From Dactylorhiza incarnata (Eukaryota; Streptophyta; Magnoliopsida; Asparagales; Orchidaceae), in the NCBI GenBank assembly GCA_033032865.1, contig JAWHQI010000005.1, positions 13,540,001 through 13,604,000 of the forward strand: 64,000 nucleotides of DNA, written 5' to 3'. This document shows positions 21,095 through 31,277 of this stretch, in pieces (position 1 is the stretch's first letter; each line of letters begins with the position of its first letter). The notes beneath the pieces were generated by a model. The model did not search any database. It worked only from the letters and a program-made list of their open reading frames with translations, and was not told the DNA's origin. The position numbers and the translations under genes are program-made.

Positions 21095-22320
21095 TGAAGT
21101 ATCTAGTTGCCTACCTAAATCACCTATAGGGGGGTGAATAGGTGATCTCTACGTCTTTTGCGGAATTAAATATTAAACGTAAAGCACAGCACACAAAATT
21201 AATCACAGCCACAGATAACACCAGGAATTTATAGTGGTTCCCCGTACTTGGGTACTCCACTGCCGGCCTCGCCAATCTAGCACCACAGCTAGACTTGACT
21301 ACTCACTAAATCTCGGATCAAGAGCGATCCTACAGTCTCGGAGTCAAACTCCTACAAACTCAGAGAGAACCTCTCTTACAACTCGGAGAAAACTTCTCCT
21401 ACAACTCGGAGAACAACCTCTCCTACAACTCGGAGATAACAACTCCTACAATAGATTGAAAAGGGTTTGAACAATACTAAACCAGATCTGAATAACAGAG
21501 GCGTTTTCTTCCTTCTTCTTGAATGGCTTTTGAGAACGATGAGGAAGAACAACGATCCTTCAAATTTTTCTTTGGCAATCCGAAACGATCCAATAGAGAT
21601 TGTAGAACCTGAGTATGGATCAATCGAACCCTTCTTGAAAGAAATCGGCAACTCCAAAGAGTAGAACGATCTCCAATCGTAGACGACGGCGAGCGGCGTT
21701 TTTCACGTTCTTTTTGATCGGGAGAGAGATTAGGGTTTAGAACGATTCTTTTTCTTCCTTTTAAACAATCCTATATATATGGAGAGGAGCAATTAAAGGA
21801 TTAATTAGCCTTAAAGGCGCTCCATATAGCCGTTAGAAACGAAAAGGGGCGATCACGATCCGTCCAGAACAGAGAAAATGAAACAGAAAAATTACGGACA
21901 GAAGTCTCGAGACATAAGGGATCTCTCGAGACATAAGGGATCTCTCGAGACATGAAACGGAGAAACCAGGAAAGGGATGTCTCGAGAACTCGATGATCTC
22001 TCGAGACATTGCAAAGATTTCAGACTTAAGATCTCTCGAGACAAACACGATCTCTCGAGACATGTCTGATCTCTCGAGACATATCCTTAGGAAAAAAATT
22101 TGTTTCACAAAAATTTCTTTTCTTCTCTTGAACACATGCTGCAGCCGCACTCCAAAGTCTTCAATAGTCTTGAAAAAGAAGTGTACCCCAATAGTGAGAT
22201 CACACATGAGTTATCACCATGTTTCATATAATGAGGGATTACATTTTATGAAACTGTGTTTGCAGACCCATTGTGACCTGACATTGGCTTACACTTAGCC
22301 ATGATAATCTGCAAGACAAT
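21095..22320 (-). repeat. 3' LTR of C, outer part (remainder at 33033-33125)
   Basis: Matches 41383 onward. Together with 33033-33125 the LTR is 1319 bp, equal to its partner, with 6 hand-counted substitutions. Split by D after ACAAT at 22316-22320. Confidence 0.94.
21769..22083 (-). promoter_or_regulatory. C LTR promoter: TATA box and TCTCGAGA palindrome cluster
   Basis: On the minus strand a TATA box (CCATATATATAGG) lies at 21781-21769. Upstream, eight copies of TCTCGAGA(CAT) occupy about 21904-22080, some as GTCTCGAGAC. Clustered short palindromes upstream of the core promoter are a reported hallmark of Sirevirus LTRs. The same cluster is in the other LTR at about 42192-42368. Confidence 0.75.
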
Positions 22321-24070
22321 TGATAAAGTAGTTTTTATATAAGTTTTTAATAGAAAATTTTGTAATTATTTAATTTGAATTTTCCTTTTTATGTCAATTT
22401 TAGGTTATAAGTAGTTCTTTTTGTAATTTTGATTCTAACTTAGCCTAATTTTAATATTTGCAGATTTCTGGGACAAATCGGGAAAAATCACATGTCACGC
22501 CCTCGGTCACGCCCGTGACCAAGGGCGTGTAACCTGAAGATCAGTCCAGAGTCGCAGCCGTGCTGTTGAGCTAGTCCACACCCAGTCACGCCCCAGGTCA
22601 CGCCCGTGACCCAAAGTCACGCCCGTGACCGGGGGCGTGTAATTTCAGCATCTGCCACGTGGAGCCGCCGTCGAGACGAGAAGCTGCCGTTGAGAAGTCA
22701 ACTTGAGTCACGCCCGTGACCCAAAGTCACGCCCGTGACCTTCCCGCGTGATCCAAGCACGCCGCCGCGGCGTCTGGCTAGCCCATGCCGCATTAAATGA
22801 AGCCTTCCTGAGTCACGCCCGTGACCCAATTGTCACGCCCGTGACATGTGCGATTTTCTCCCGCCGTCACGCCAAGCCCACGCCGCGACCGGATCCGATG
22901 CTGCAGAGATTACACGCCCTAGGTCACGCCCGTGACCGAGGGCGTGTAACATGAAATTTTTGCCTATAAATTCAGAGGCTCTCCTTGAGTTCAAAGTTCA
23001 GAATTTTGGAGTGGGGAAGGTGCTGCTGGAGCCAATCTTGAGTAGTTTTCCTTTTTCATGTTCATGTTCATGTCTCTTTATTTTCATGCTCTCTTCCTTT
23101 TCTAATGCAATGTATTAGCTTTCCTTTAGTGCAATAGTCTAGTTTAAGCTTGTAATCTTGTTTTTCCTAGCTTGCAATTTCCTTTCTTAAGTCTTGTAAT
23201 AGTTTTTCATTTAAATAAAAAATAGTTTGTTCTCTTTATTTTGTCTCCTCCTTAGCTAAAGTTTCTTAATATGCATTTTTATTTTTTTTTCTCTTCCCCC
23301 TCCACCATGATTAACTAATCCTCATTAGTACTCGATCAAAATGATCCGAGGATGAGTTAGACAAGTTATGATTTTCTAAAGTTTTCTTTTTCCGTTTTTA
23401 TAAACACTTGAATTATCCTTGATTTTTAATTAGTGAGGCCATACTTTCGATATATGGTTTTCGCTTAAGTTTTCATATTTAGTTAGCCGAGAGGCTCAAA
23501 GTATGAATCGATCACTCAAGGGTAAAGAGAGTTGCACGCACCCCTCGAGAGAGGATGACGTAAATCTCCCGGATTGGAGTCAAATCCAATAGTGGGGTTC
23601 ACCTCGTAAAGCAAGTTTTAGGTAATCGATTATAGGACGAGAGTCCGGTTGATTTTTCCTAATCTTAGTTGGGCATTAACCTCGAGAGAGGCATGTTCGA
23701 GCTTCGGGAACCTCCACGGTCAAGTAGTTCAATTTAAACGGAATTAGATTTAATTTCTTTTTACTTGTCTTTTCTCACTCCAAGGTGACTTTTGATTGAG
23801 TACTAGCCTCTTTTATCATCATCTAAACCCTTAATTTAGCTTGCAATTTCTCTTTTTTAGCTAAGAACCAAAACCCCAAAATATCATTAGATAAGATAAT
23901 AGTGACTTTCCTCAAAGTAGAAGTATTCAACGCGCCCCGTGGAATACGACCTTGGTATTTCTTAATATCCTATACTGTAGACGATAAGGTACACTTGCCT
24001 TTATCAGATATAGTTTTGGAGAAAATCTCAACCCTTCACTAAAATTTCAAAACCGCAAAAATCTATATCA
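22321..24070 (+). repeat. 5' LTR of D, 1750 bp
   Basis: Starts TGATAAAGTAG and ends CTATATCA. A TATA box (CTATAAATTC) lies at 22964-22973. Versus 31278-33027 the only differences I see are C/T near 22786, C/A near 22834, G/A near 23741 and G/A near 23988. Confidence 0.97.
22506..22970 (+). promoter_or_regulatory. D LTR promoter: TCACGCCCGTGA cluster and TATA
   Basis: Eight copies of TCACGCCCGTGA (7-bp arms GGTCACG/CGTGACC at the best copies) lie between 22506 and 22937. The last is part of a 36-bp near-perfect inverted repeat, ACACGCCC...GGGCGTGT, at about 22912-22948, ending 16 bp before TATAAA at 22965-22970. Likely protein-binding sites or a structured leader; function is inferred. Confidence 0.7.
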
Positions 24071-24076
24071 AGTTTT

Positions 24077-24094
24077 TGGCGCCGTTGCCGGGGA
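24077..24094 (+). promoter_or_regulatory. Primer-binding site of D (tRNA-Asp type)
   Basis: TGGCGCCGTTGCCGGGGA, six bases after the LTR: the PBS typical of Athila and related elements. Confidence 0.93.
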
Positions 24095-24197
24095 CTTTTG
24101 CGTAGATATTTTGAAACAAGGATAGCTATTAATTTTATCATGTTGTTTTTATTTTAGTTTTTCTATTTTTGAAAATCTTAAGGGTGAAATTAAAATT

Positions 24198-24288
24198 CTT
24201 GGAAAGGACGCTTTGGGCTTGAATTCCCATCACAGCCTCTAATACCTTGCAAACCCTTCACCGGGTAGATCTTGGGAAGTCCAAGACT
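24198..24288 (+). repeat. 90-bp module, 5' UTR copy (D)
   Basis: CTTGGAAAGGACG ... TTCACCGGGTAGATCTTGGG ... AGTCCAAGACT lies between PBS and gag start. A diverged copy lies after pol at 30074-30163 and a fragment at 2167-2232. Not coding; the retained blocks suggest an RNA element. Confidence 0.7.
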
Positions 24289-24358
24289 AACTTAATCCGC
24301 CTAAAAAGAACAAAAAATATTCTCTCTTTTTCTTCTTCTTTCCTTCTCTTTTTAGTGT

Positions 24359-27300
24359 ATGACCCGTGGTAGCACTTCGATTCTTCCTTTTGATCCGGAA
24401 ATCGAGCGAACCCTTTTGAGGCACCGCCGTTCTCGTGATCAAGGAAATCAAGTAGAATCTGAAGAGTCAATCGGGGACACTAACGCAGCAAATATGGATC
24501 ATAATCTTAATCCTCCTAATCTTAACGAGCCAAACCCTAATGAGGACGCGCAACGGACCATGTCCTATTATGCGTGGCCGAATTTGGAAGGCACACAATC
24601 GAGTATTGTTCGCCCCGCGGTGGCGAACAATAATTTTGAGATCAAGTCCAGCATCATACAAATGGTGCAACAATCGGTGACCTTTGATGGTCAACCGGAC
24701 GAGGATCCAAATTCACATATCTCTTACTTTCTTGAAATTTGCGACACTTTTAAGATCAATGGCGTCACCGATGATGCCATTCGATTACGTCTTTTTCCTT
24801 TCTCTCTGCGGTCTAAGGCCAAGCAGTGGCTGGGCTCCCTACCAAGGGGATCCATCACTACATGGGCCGAAATGGCGGAAAAATTTCTTAATAAATATTT
24901 CCCGCCTTCAAAGACCGCTAAATTACGCACGGATATTGCATCGTTCATGCAAATCGACTCGGAGACTCTCTATGATACATGGGAGCGCTTCAAGGAGCTT
25001 TTGCGTCGATGCCCTCACCACGCACTTGCCACTTGGCAACAAGTGCAAATATTTTATAATGGCTTAAATCTCCAAACGAGGCAAATGATTGATGCGGCCG
25101 CCGGGGGGACATTAAATAACAAAACCCCGATCGCCGCTCAAGAGCTTTTCGAAGAGATGGCCACAAATGCGTATCAATGGAACATGCCCCGAGCGCGGCC
25201 TAATAAGCCGGCCGGAATTTTTGAAATAGACGCTAACGCAAATTTGGCTTTACAAGTTGAGCGCTTAACAAAGCAAGTGGCGGAGATGTCTGCTTTCTCC
25301 GCCACTCCTCCTTGGGCTAATAATATTTTACTTGAAGAGCAAGTTGATTACATGGGAAATCCACCTCGGCCTTCCTATAACCCGAACACCGCTCCGTATA
25401 ATAACACCTACAATGCGGGTTATAGGAATCATCCGAACTTCTCATGGAGCAATCAAGGAAATGCTCAGCGTCCCTTAAATTTAAATCAACCTCCAAATCA
25501 ACTTCTCAATTTAACTCCCCCTCAAAATTTTAATCCACCCGGTTTTCCACCGCAACAGCAAAAACCCTCTCCGCTTGAAGAGGTTTTTGCAAAATATGTT
25601 GCTACAACTGAAGCGAACATCCGGAACCTCACCGGATCGATCAAAAATTTAGAGAACCAAGTGGGCCAGCTAGCAAAGATAATCTCCGAGCGACCGCAAG
25701 GAGCCCTTCCGGGAAACACGGAGCCCAACCCAAGGGAGAGCGCAAACGCGATTACACTCCGAAGCGGGAAGGAGGTGGCTTCTAAGCAGGACGAACCCAT
25801 GGTAACTTCCTCTCCTCCTCTTCCTCCTATTTTATCTTCAATTTTACCTACTACGTTAGCTCCGCGCGCTTCTACTTCTAATGTTCTGTATCCATCTAAG
25901 TTTAAAAGCGAGAGCGCCGAAAAGAATTATAAAAAGTTTTTAGATATTTTAAAGCAAATCCACATTAATGTACCCTTCTGCGAGGCTATCTCTCAAATGC
26001 CTAAATATGCGAAATATCTTAAGGAGTTGCTCTCCAATAAGAAAAAATTAGAAGATATTTCGCATATTTCTTTGAACGCAGAATGCTCCGCAGTTGTACT
26101 CAACAAATTGCCTACAAAAGTGAATGACCCGGGACGGTTTTCCATCCCGTGTTTATTTGGCAATTCGTTAGTAAAACACGCTTTAGCGGATCTGGGAGCA
26201 AGTATCAATCTCATGCCTTTTTCATTATTTAAGAAACTAGGTCTAGGAAATCCAAGCCCCACTCGAATGAGTATTCAATTAGCGGATCGCTCTTTAAAAT
26301 ATCCGGTAGGAATAGTGGAGGACGTGCTCGTCAAGGTCGACAAGTTCATCTTCCCGGTGGACTTTGTCATTCTTGACATCGAAGAGGATGCCGAAGTACC
26401 CCTCATACTCGGCCGCCCCTTCCTTGCCACCTCCCGCGCCATTATTGACGTAAGTAACGGAAAGCTCCTCCTTCGGGTTGGAGATGATGAAGTTTCTTTC
26501 GGCATAAATTCCTCGATGCGGAACACATTAGAAAACGACGATTCATGTTTTTACCTGGAAGAGTGTTGGGAATTCGATTCCCCTCCCGAGTTAGTCTCCA
26601 CCTCGAGTCACGAGTCCGAGTTCGCCGAGCTCTTTTGTCTGGAAGAAGAAGAAGTCACTCGTTTCACACCACCCGAACCACTATTTTTAGAAAAATTAAA
26701 AATCAAAACATCTTATGAAGAGCCACCCGTTTTGGAACTAAAGCAACTTCCCCCTCACCTTAAGTATTTATTTTTAGAAAAAGAGTCGAAGCTACCCGTC
26801 ATCGTTTCATCCGAACTTAGCAACTCAGAAATTTCCGAGTTGGCTATTGTCTTAAGAAAGCACCGCCACGCAATTGCGTGGCAAATTTCGGATATAAAGG
26901 GTATAAACCCTTCCTTCTGCACTCATAAAATCTTCCTCAAAGATAATTCCCGAAATTCGGTCCAGCCTCAACGACGGCTAAACCCTAACATGAAAGAAGT
27001 CGTTAAGGCCGAAGTGATCAAACTATTGGACGCGGGAATTATCTACCCGATATCGGATAGTACTTGGGTTAGCCCAGTACAAGTCGTACCAAAGAAAGGT
27101 GGCATTACGGTAGTAGCTAATGAGAATAACGAGTTGATCCCAACCCGTACTGTTACGGGTTGGCGGATGTGCATCGATTACCGAAAACTAAATGATGCCA
27201 CCCGTAAGGATCACTTCCCCCTACCATTCATCGATCAAATTTTAGAGCGCCTTTCAGGTCACTCCTACTACTGTTTTCTCGATGGTTTGTCTGGATATTT

Positions 27301-29209
27301 TCAAATACCGATTTCGCCCGAGGACCAAGAGAAAACCACTTTCACTTGTCCCTTTGGCACCTTCGCTTATCGAAGGATGCCATTTGGTCTTTGTAATGCG
27401 CCAGCTACATTCCAAAGATGTATGCTGGCAATATTTGACGAGTTAGTAGAGGAGGTGATGGAAGTGTTTATGGACGACTTTTCCGTGTTCGGAAATTCAT
27501 TTAAAAATTGTTTAAAAAATCTTGAGCGCGTGTTGCAGCGATGCGAGGAAACGAATTTAGCACTTAATTGGGAGAAATGCCATTTTATGGTCAAGGAAGG
27601 GCTAGTCCTTGGTCATAAAATTTCGGGCATGGGGATCGAGGTCGATAAGGCCAAGATCGAAGTGATTGAAAAACTTCCCCCTCCAACAAACGTAAAAGCT
27701 ATTCGTAGTTTCCTAGGCCACGCGGGGTTTTATCGGCGCTTTATACAGAATTTTTCAAAAATCACAAAGCCGTTAACCCACCTTCTTGAAAAAGAATCCT
27801 CGTTTATTTTTAGCGATGAATGCCATTTGGCTTTTAAACTCATCAAAGAGAAACTTATAAACTCCCCGATTCTAGTCGCGCCGGATTGGTCGCTTCCTTT
27901 TGAAATCATGTGCGACGCGAGTGACATTGCGGTTGGTGCCATTTTAGGCCAACGGGTGAGTAAGTATTTCCACCCTATTTATTATGCGAGCAAAACACTC
28001 ACGTCGGCACAAGCGAATTACACCACAACCGAAAAGGAGCTTCTAGCGATCGTTTTTGCCTTCGATAAGTTTAGGTCATATATCACCCTCTCAAAAGTTA
28101 TTGTCTTCACGGATCACTCCGCACTTAGGTATCTTTTAAGCAAATCGGACGCCAAGCCTCGTCTTTTGCGATGGATCCTCCTCTTGCAGGAGTTTGACTT
28201 AGAGATCCGGGACAAAAGAGGAGCCGAAAACTTGGCGGCCGATCATCTCTCCCGTTTAGAAAACCCCGCCTCGGAAGTTTCGATAGAATCTGACATCGAT
28301 GATAAATTTCCCGAAGAGCGCCTCCTCGCTCTCGAAGATATTAATACGTCGTCTACCCCCTGGTTTGTAGATCTGGCTAACTATTTAGTAGCCCGGGTCT
28401 TGCCAAAAGAATTCTCGAGTCAGAAAAAGAAGAAATTCTTTTCTGATTTAAAGAATTACTTTTGGGAGGACCCCTTTTTATTCCGTGTATGCGCAGACCA
28501 AGTGGTGAGACGATGCGTCTCGAGTAAGGAGGGTCTTAAAATTTTACGACATTGTCACGAGGGACCATCCGGTGGTCATTATCATTCGAACCGAACCGCG
28601 AGGAAGGCGCTGGAGGCAGGCTTTTATTGGCCCACGCTCTTCAAAGATGCTCACACCCTTGTGAGTACTTGCGACAGCTGCCAGCGGTCGGGCAACATCT
28701 CTCGCCGGGATGAGATGCCCCAAAATATTTTCTTAGAATGCGAGATTTTCGATCTTTGGTGCATTGATTTCGTTGGTCCTCTCCCTCCTTCATTTTCAAA
28801 TAAGTATATTCTAGTGGCGGTCGACTACGTGTCAAGGTGGGCGGAAGCGCAAGCTCTCCCCACCAACGATGCGCGAGTCGTCGTTAACTTTTTAAAAAAA
28901 TTATTTTCTCGATTTGGCACTCCGCGCGCTATTGTGAGTGATCGGGGCACCCATTTTTGCAATACTCAATTCACAAAAACTTTAGCAAAATATGGTGTCA
29001 CGCACAAACTATCCACTGCATATCACCCACAAACGAGCGGCCAAGTCGAAGTGGTTAATCGAGAATTAAAGCGAATTTTAGAGAAAACGGTTTCTATTAA
29101 TCGGAAGGATTGGGCAATAAAGCTCGATGACGCGCTTTGGTTCTATCGTACGGCGTACAAGACCGCTATCGGTTGTACACCATATCGAATGGTCTATGGC
29201 AAGGCTTGA
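24359..29209 (+). CDS. gag-pol: Athila gag-pol polyprotein (D), cut by one stop in the C-terminus
   Basis: A single open frame of 1616 codons, starting ATG at 24359 after the tRNA-Asp PBS and leader. Gag occupies about residues 1-450 ([10 protein letters not shown], then [34 protein letters not shown]). Protease follows with [14 protein letters not shown] near 620 and [11 protein letters not shown] carries [31 protein letters not shown] and the catalytic box FMDDF. RNase H includes [11 protein letters not shown]. Integrase has its H-H-C-C finger ([17 protein letters not shown], then STCDSCQ) and core residues in [16 protein letters not shown] and [13 protein letters not shown]. The product would make capsid and the reverse transcription and integration machinery. 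TGA at 29207-29209 ends it within the integrase C-terminal part; similarity continues in frame to 29647. Confidence 0.95.
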   Translation: MTRGSTSILPFDPEIERTLLRHRRSRDQGNQVESEESIGDTNAANMDHNLNPPNLNEPNPNEDAQRTMSYYAWPNLEGTQSSIVRPAVANNNFEIKSSIIQMVQQSVTFDGQPDEDPNSHISYFLEICDTFKINGVTDDAIRLRLFPFSLRSKAKQWLGSLPRGSITTWAEMAEKFLNKYFPPSKTAKLRTDIASFMQIDSETLYDTWERFKELLRRCPHHALATWQQVQIFYNGLNLQTRQMIDAAAGGTLNNKTPIAAQELFEEMATNAYQWNMPRARPNKPAGIFEIDANANLALQVERLTKQVAEMSAFSATPPWANNILLEEQVDYMGNPPRPSYNPNTAPYNNTYNAGYRNHPNFSWSNQGNAQRPLNLNQPPNQLLNLTPPQNFNPPGFPPQQQKPSPLEEVFAKYVATTEANIRNLTGSIKNLENQVGQLAKIISERPQGALPGNTEPNPRESANAITLRSGKEVASKQDEPMVTSSPPLPPILSSILPTTLAPRASTSNVLYPSKFKSESAEKNYKKFLDILKQIHINVPFCEAISQMPKYAKYLKELLSNKKKLEDISHISLNAECSAVVLNKLPTKVNDPGRFSIPCLFGNSLVKHALADLGASINLMPFSLFKKLGLGNPSPTRMSIQLADRSLKYPVGIVEDVLVKVDKFIFPVDFVILDIEEDAEVPLILGRPFLATSRAIIDVSNGKLLLRVGDDEVSFGINSSMRNTLENDDSCFYLEECWEFDSPPELVSTSSHESEFAELFCLEEEEVTRFTPPEPLFLEKLKIKTSYEEPPVLELKQLPPHLKYLFLEKESKLPVIVSSELSNSEISELAIVLRKHRHAIAWQISDIKGINPSFCTHKIFLKDNSRNSVQPQRRLNPNMKEVVKAEVIKLLDAGIIYPISDSTWVSPVQVVPKKGGITVVANENNELIPTRTVTGWRMCIDYRKLNDATRKDHFPLPFIDQILERLSGHSYYCFLDGLSGYFQIPISPEDQEKTTFTCPFGTFAYRRMPFGLCNAPATFQRCMLAIFDELVEEVMEVFMDDFSVFGNSFKNCLKNLERVLQRCEETNLALNWEKCHFMVKEGLVLGHKISGMGIEVDKAKIEVIEKLPPPTNVKAIRSFLGHAGFYRRFIQNFSKITKPLTHLLEKESSFIFSDECHLAFKLIKEKLINSPILVAPDWSLPFEIMCDASDIAVGAILGQRVSKYFHPIYYASKTLTSAQANYTTTEKELLAIVFAFDKFRSYITLSKVIVFTDHSALRYLLSKSDAKPRLLRWILLLQEFDLEIRDKRGAENLAADHLSRLENPASEVSIESDIDDKFPEERLLALEDINTSSTPWFVDLANYLVARVLPKEFSSQKKKKFFSDLKNYFWEDPFLFRVCADQVVRRCVSSKEGLKILRHCHEGPSGGHYHSNRTARKALEAGFYWPTLFKDAHTLVSTCDSCQRSGNISRRDEMPQNIFLECEIFDLWCIDFVGPLPPSFSNKYILVAVDYVSRWAEAQALPTNDARVVVNFLKKLFSRFGTPRAIVSDRGTHFCNTQFTKTLAKYGVTHKLSTAYHPQTSGQVEVVNRELKRILEKTVSINRKDWAIKLDDALWFYRTAYKTAIGCTPYRMVYGKA

Positions 29210-29647
29210 CATCTTCCGGTCGAATTAGAACACCGCGCATTTTGGGCGCTTAAATTTTTAAATCTCGATTCCACTTTAGCGGGTGAACAAAGGAAGTTTC
29301 AAATAAACGAGTTAGATGAATGGCGAGCGAATGCGTATGAGAGCAATAAATTATATAAGGAGCGAACAAAGTTTTATCACGATAAACATATAAAATTTCC
29401 GAAAACTTTTTCGCCGGGCGATCTCGTCCTCCTTTATAATTCTCGCCTTCGCCTTTTTCCGGGAAAATTAAAATCCCGATGGTCCGGACCCTTTATTGTT
29501 AAAGAGGTTTGGTCCTATGGGACAATCCTAATTTCCCACCCGGAAAAAGGCTCCTTCAAAGTTAACGGGCACCGCCTTAAATTGTATCTTCCGGGAGACG
29601 TACCTAATGACAAGAGTGATGCGATTTTTCTTCATCATATAACATAA
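29210..29647 (+). pseudogene. Integrase C-terminal tail of D, beyond the in-frame TGA
   Basis: Same frame as the 24359 ORF, running from the codon after the TGA to TAA at 29645-29647. It holds [34 protein letters not shown] and [13 protein letters not shown]. The matching tail of E lies at 59265-59711. The single stop is the only lesion I see in the D gag-pol frame. Confidence 0.9.
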
Positions 29648-29680
29648 TCGGCAAGTGGGTCAAGCTACGCGACCTTAAAC

Positions 29681-29707
29681 AAAGCGCTTTTGGGAGGCAC
29701 CCCAAAG
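29681..29707 (+). promoter_or_regulatory. Post-ORF stem-loop of D
   Basis: AAAGCGCTTT palindrome, then CTTTTGGG-AGGCA-CCCCAAAG (stem 29687-29694 / 29700-29707, one mismatch). Related structures follow the ORFs of E (59197-59180) and A (47521-47508). Confidence 0.65.
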
Positions 29708-29874
29708 TTATCTTTTGTTATTTTCTCTTGTCTCTTCTTTTCTGCTTTAACAACTTTTGCAGGTAATCGCGGCTTCCCCACAAAAGCTTCAAAAAAAATC
29801 AGGGAAGCCCTTTTTCCTTCTCTTCTTTCGTTTTTGCATTTTTTTTTATCTTTTCCTACTTCATACTTATTTTT

Positions 29875-29915
29875 AAACATTGGGGACAATGTTTAACTTT
29901 AAGTATGGGGGTGTG
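29875..29915 (+). promoter_or_regulatory. Internal hairpin plus PPT-like tract of D
   Basis: A perfect 8-bp hairpin, AAACATTG-GGGA-CAATGTTT (29875-29894), is followed six bases later by AAGTATGGGGGTGTG (29901-29915). The same tract with its own hairpin abuts the 3' LTR. Confidence 0.7.
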
Positions 29916-30073
29916 AATAGCCCTTTGTAAATTCTTGTAAATAGTTGTTAAATTAGAAAATTTTCAAAAAAAAAAAAAAAATATATATATATATTTTCTT
30001 ATGTTTTTCTTCTATTTTAGCACTTGTAAAACCCAAAACTCAAAAAAAAAATAGAAAACAGAAAAATTTAAAT

Positions 30074-30163
30074 CTTGGAAAGGGACGTTTGGGATTTTAT
30101 CCCATCACACCTCCTAGTACCTTGCGAACCCTTCACCGGGTAGCCCTTGGGAAGTCCAAGACT
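30074..30163 (+). repeat. 90-bp module, 3' UTR copy (D)
   Basis: Diverged duplicate of 24198-24288; shared blocks include CTTGGAAAGG, CCCATCACA, ACCCTTCACCGGGTAG and TTGGGAAGTCCAAGACT. Confidence 0.7.
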
Positions 30164-31237
30164 TGCAAAAAAATTTGTTAAGTTTTAAATCTAGTTTCCT
30201 TTCTTTGTAAATAGTTTTTAATGAGAAAAATTCAAAAAAAAAGATAATATCAAAAATTCAAAAAATTCTTATTTCCCTCCTTGTTGTTTTTGTGATTTCT
30301 TAGAAATCTAGTTGAGAATGTTTATAAGCATATTTAAGTTTTTAATTGGCTAAAATTTTGCTTATCATAGTTTGTTAATTTTAAATTTGAGGTAATCTTG
30401 ATTTAAGAATCATCTTATGATTTTAAATTGATTAGAGAATTTTGTTAGCATGACTTCTCTTTTTATTTTTAAATGGCTTCATTTTGTAGTAAATTTCCTA
30501 AACCTCTTTAGATTTCAATTATACTTTCTTCTAACTTCTTAGATCTTAGGAATTTTAATTTTACTAGAATTTGCTCTCAATATGATTTAAAACTAGCTAG
30601 ATTTATTTTTCCCCTACCCTACCCCCTTTGATGGCATAAAAAAAAAATGTGTATTAAAAGATCATATGTCATGGGAATAAGAGGATAAAATTCATTATTC
30701 CCTAAAACATATGCACCCAAAATATTTGAAAAGATTATATGGCATGGAGTAAGAGGATAAAATTCATTACTCCTAAACCATATACATTTTGGGTTTTTAT
30801 TAGAAGAGAAAAAAAAAAGAGAAAAGAAAAAAAAAAGGGGAAATTTCATGATAAATTCCATTTCCTCCATTCAAAAATTTCTCTTCTTATGCCAAATTCT
30901 ATGAAATCACCCTTAGCCAATTATCATTGTTCTAGTTTTAGTTGAAAATTATGGAGAGAGCAATATTTAGTAATTTACTTTTCCTTAAGATTCTTTTAAG
31001 ATAGAGTTCTTATAATTTTAATTTAATTTAGTTTTATAATTTCTACAATTTTGTCAAACTACTTAATTTTCTTGAGAAGTTATTGCCTAAACATTTTTTC
31101 CCTCTTTTCAAATCATCATCATAATTTAGGACTTAACTCCCCCTTGAATTTACTCTTAACTTAACTTTTGGTTAAATGAAATTTTAGTTTTAAATTAAAA
31201 ATTTTTTTAAGGATGTCTTATAAATTATGTCTCACAC

Positions 31238-31277
31238 TTTTGCTCTGGAATAGCAAAACCTCAAGTATGGGGGTATT
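31238..31277 (+). promoter_or_regulatory. Terminal hairpin and polypurine tract of D
   Basis: Hairpin TTTTGCT-CTGGAAT-AGCAAAA (31238-31258), then AAGTATGGGGGTA (31263-31275), directly before the 3' LTR at 31278. Confidence 0.85.

Larger units (their letters stand above)
29648..31277 (+). other. 3' untranslated region of D, no env ORF
   Basis: About 1.6 kb, A/T-rich. It holds the post-ORF stem-loop (29681-29707), the first hairpin-PPT module (29875-29915), the second 90-bp module (30074-30163) and the terminal hairpin-PPT (31238-31277). No frame longer than about 80 codons and no membrane or env-like sequence is visible. Confidence 0.8.

Noticed and set aside
22748..22954. 68-codon frame in the D LTR (also 31705-31911)
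   Set aside because: Made of the palindromic TCACGCCCGTGA cluster; upstream of the TATA box and therefore not in the element transcript.
29207..29209. Programmed readthrough at the D TGA
   Set aside because: The following codons (CAT CTT) do not match the known CAR-YYA readthrough context, and the stop sits inside a conserved integrase segment, so a simple mutation is more likely.
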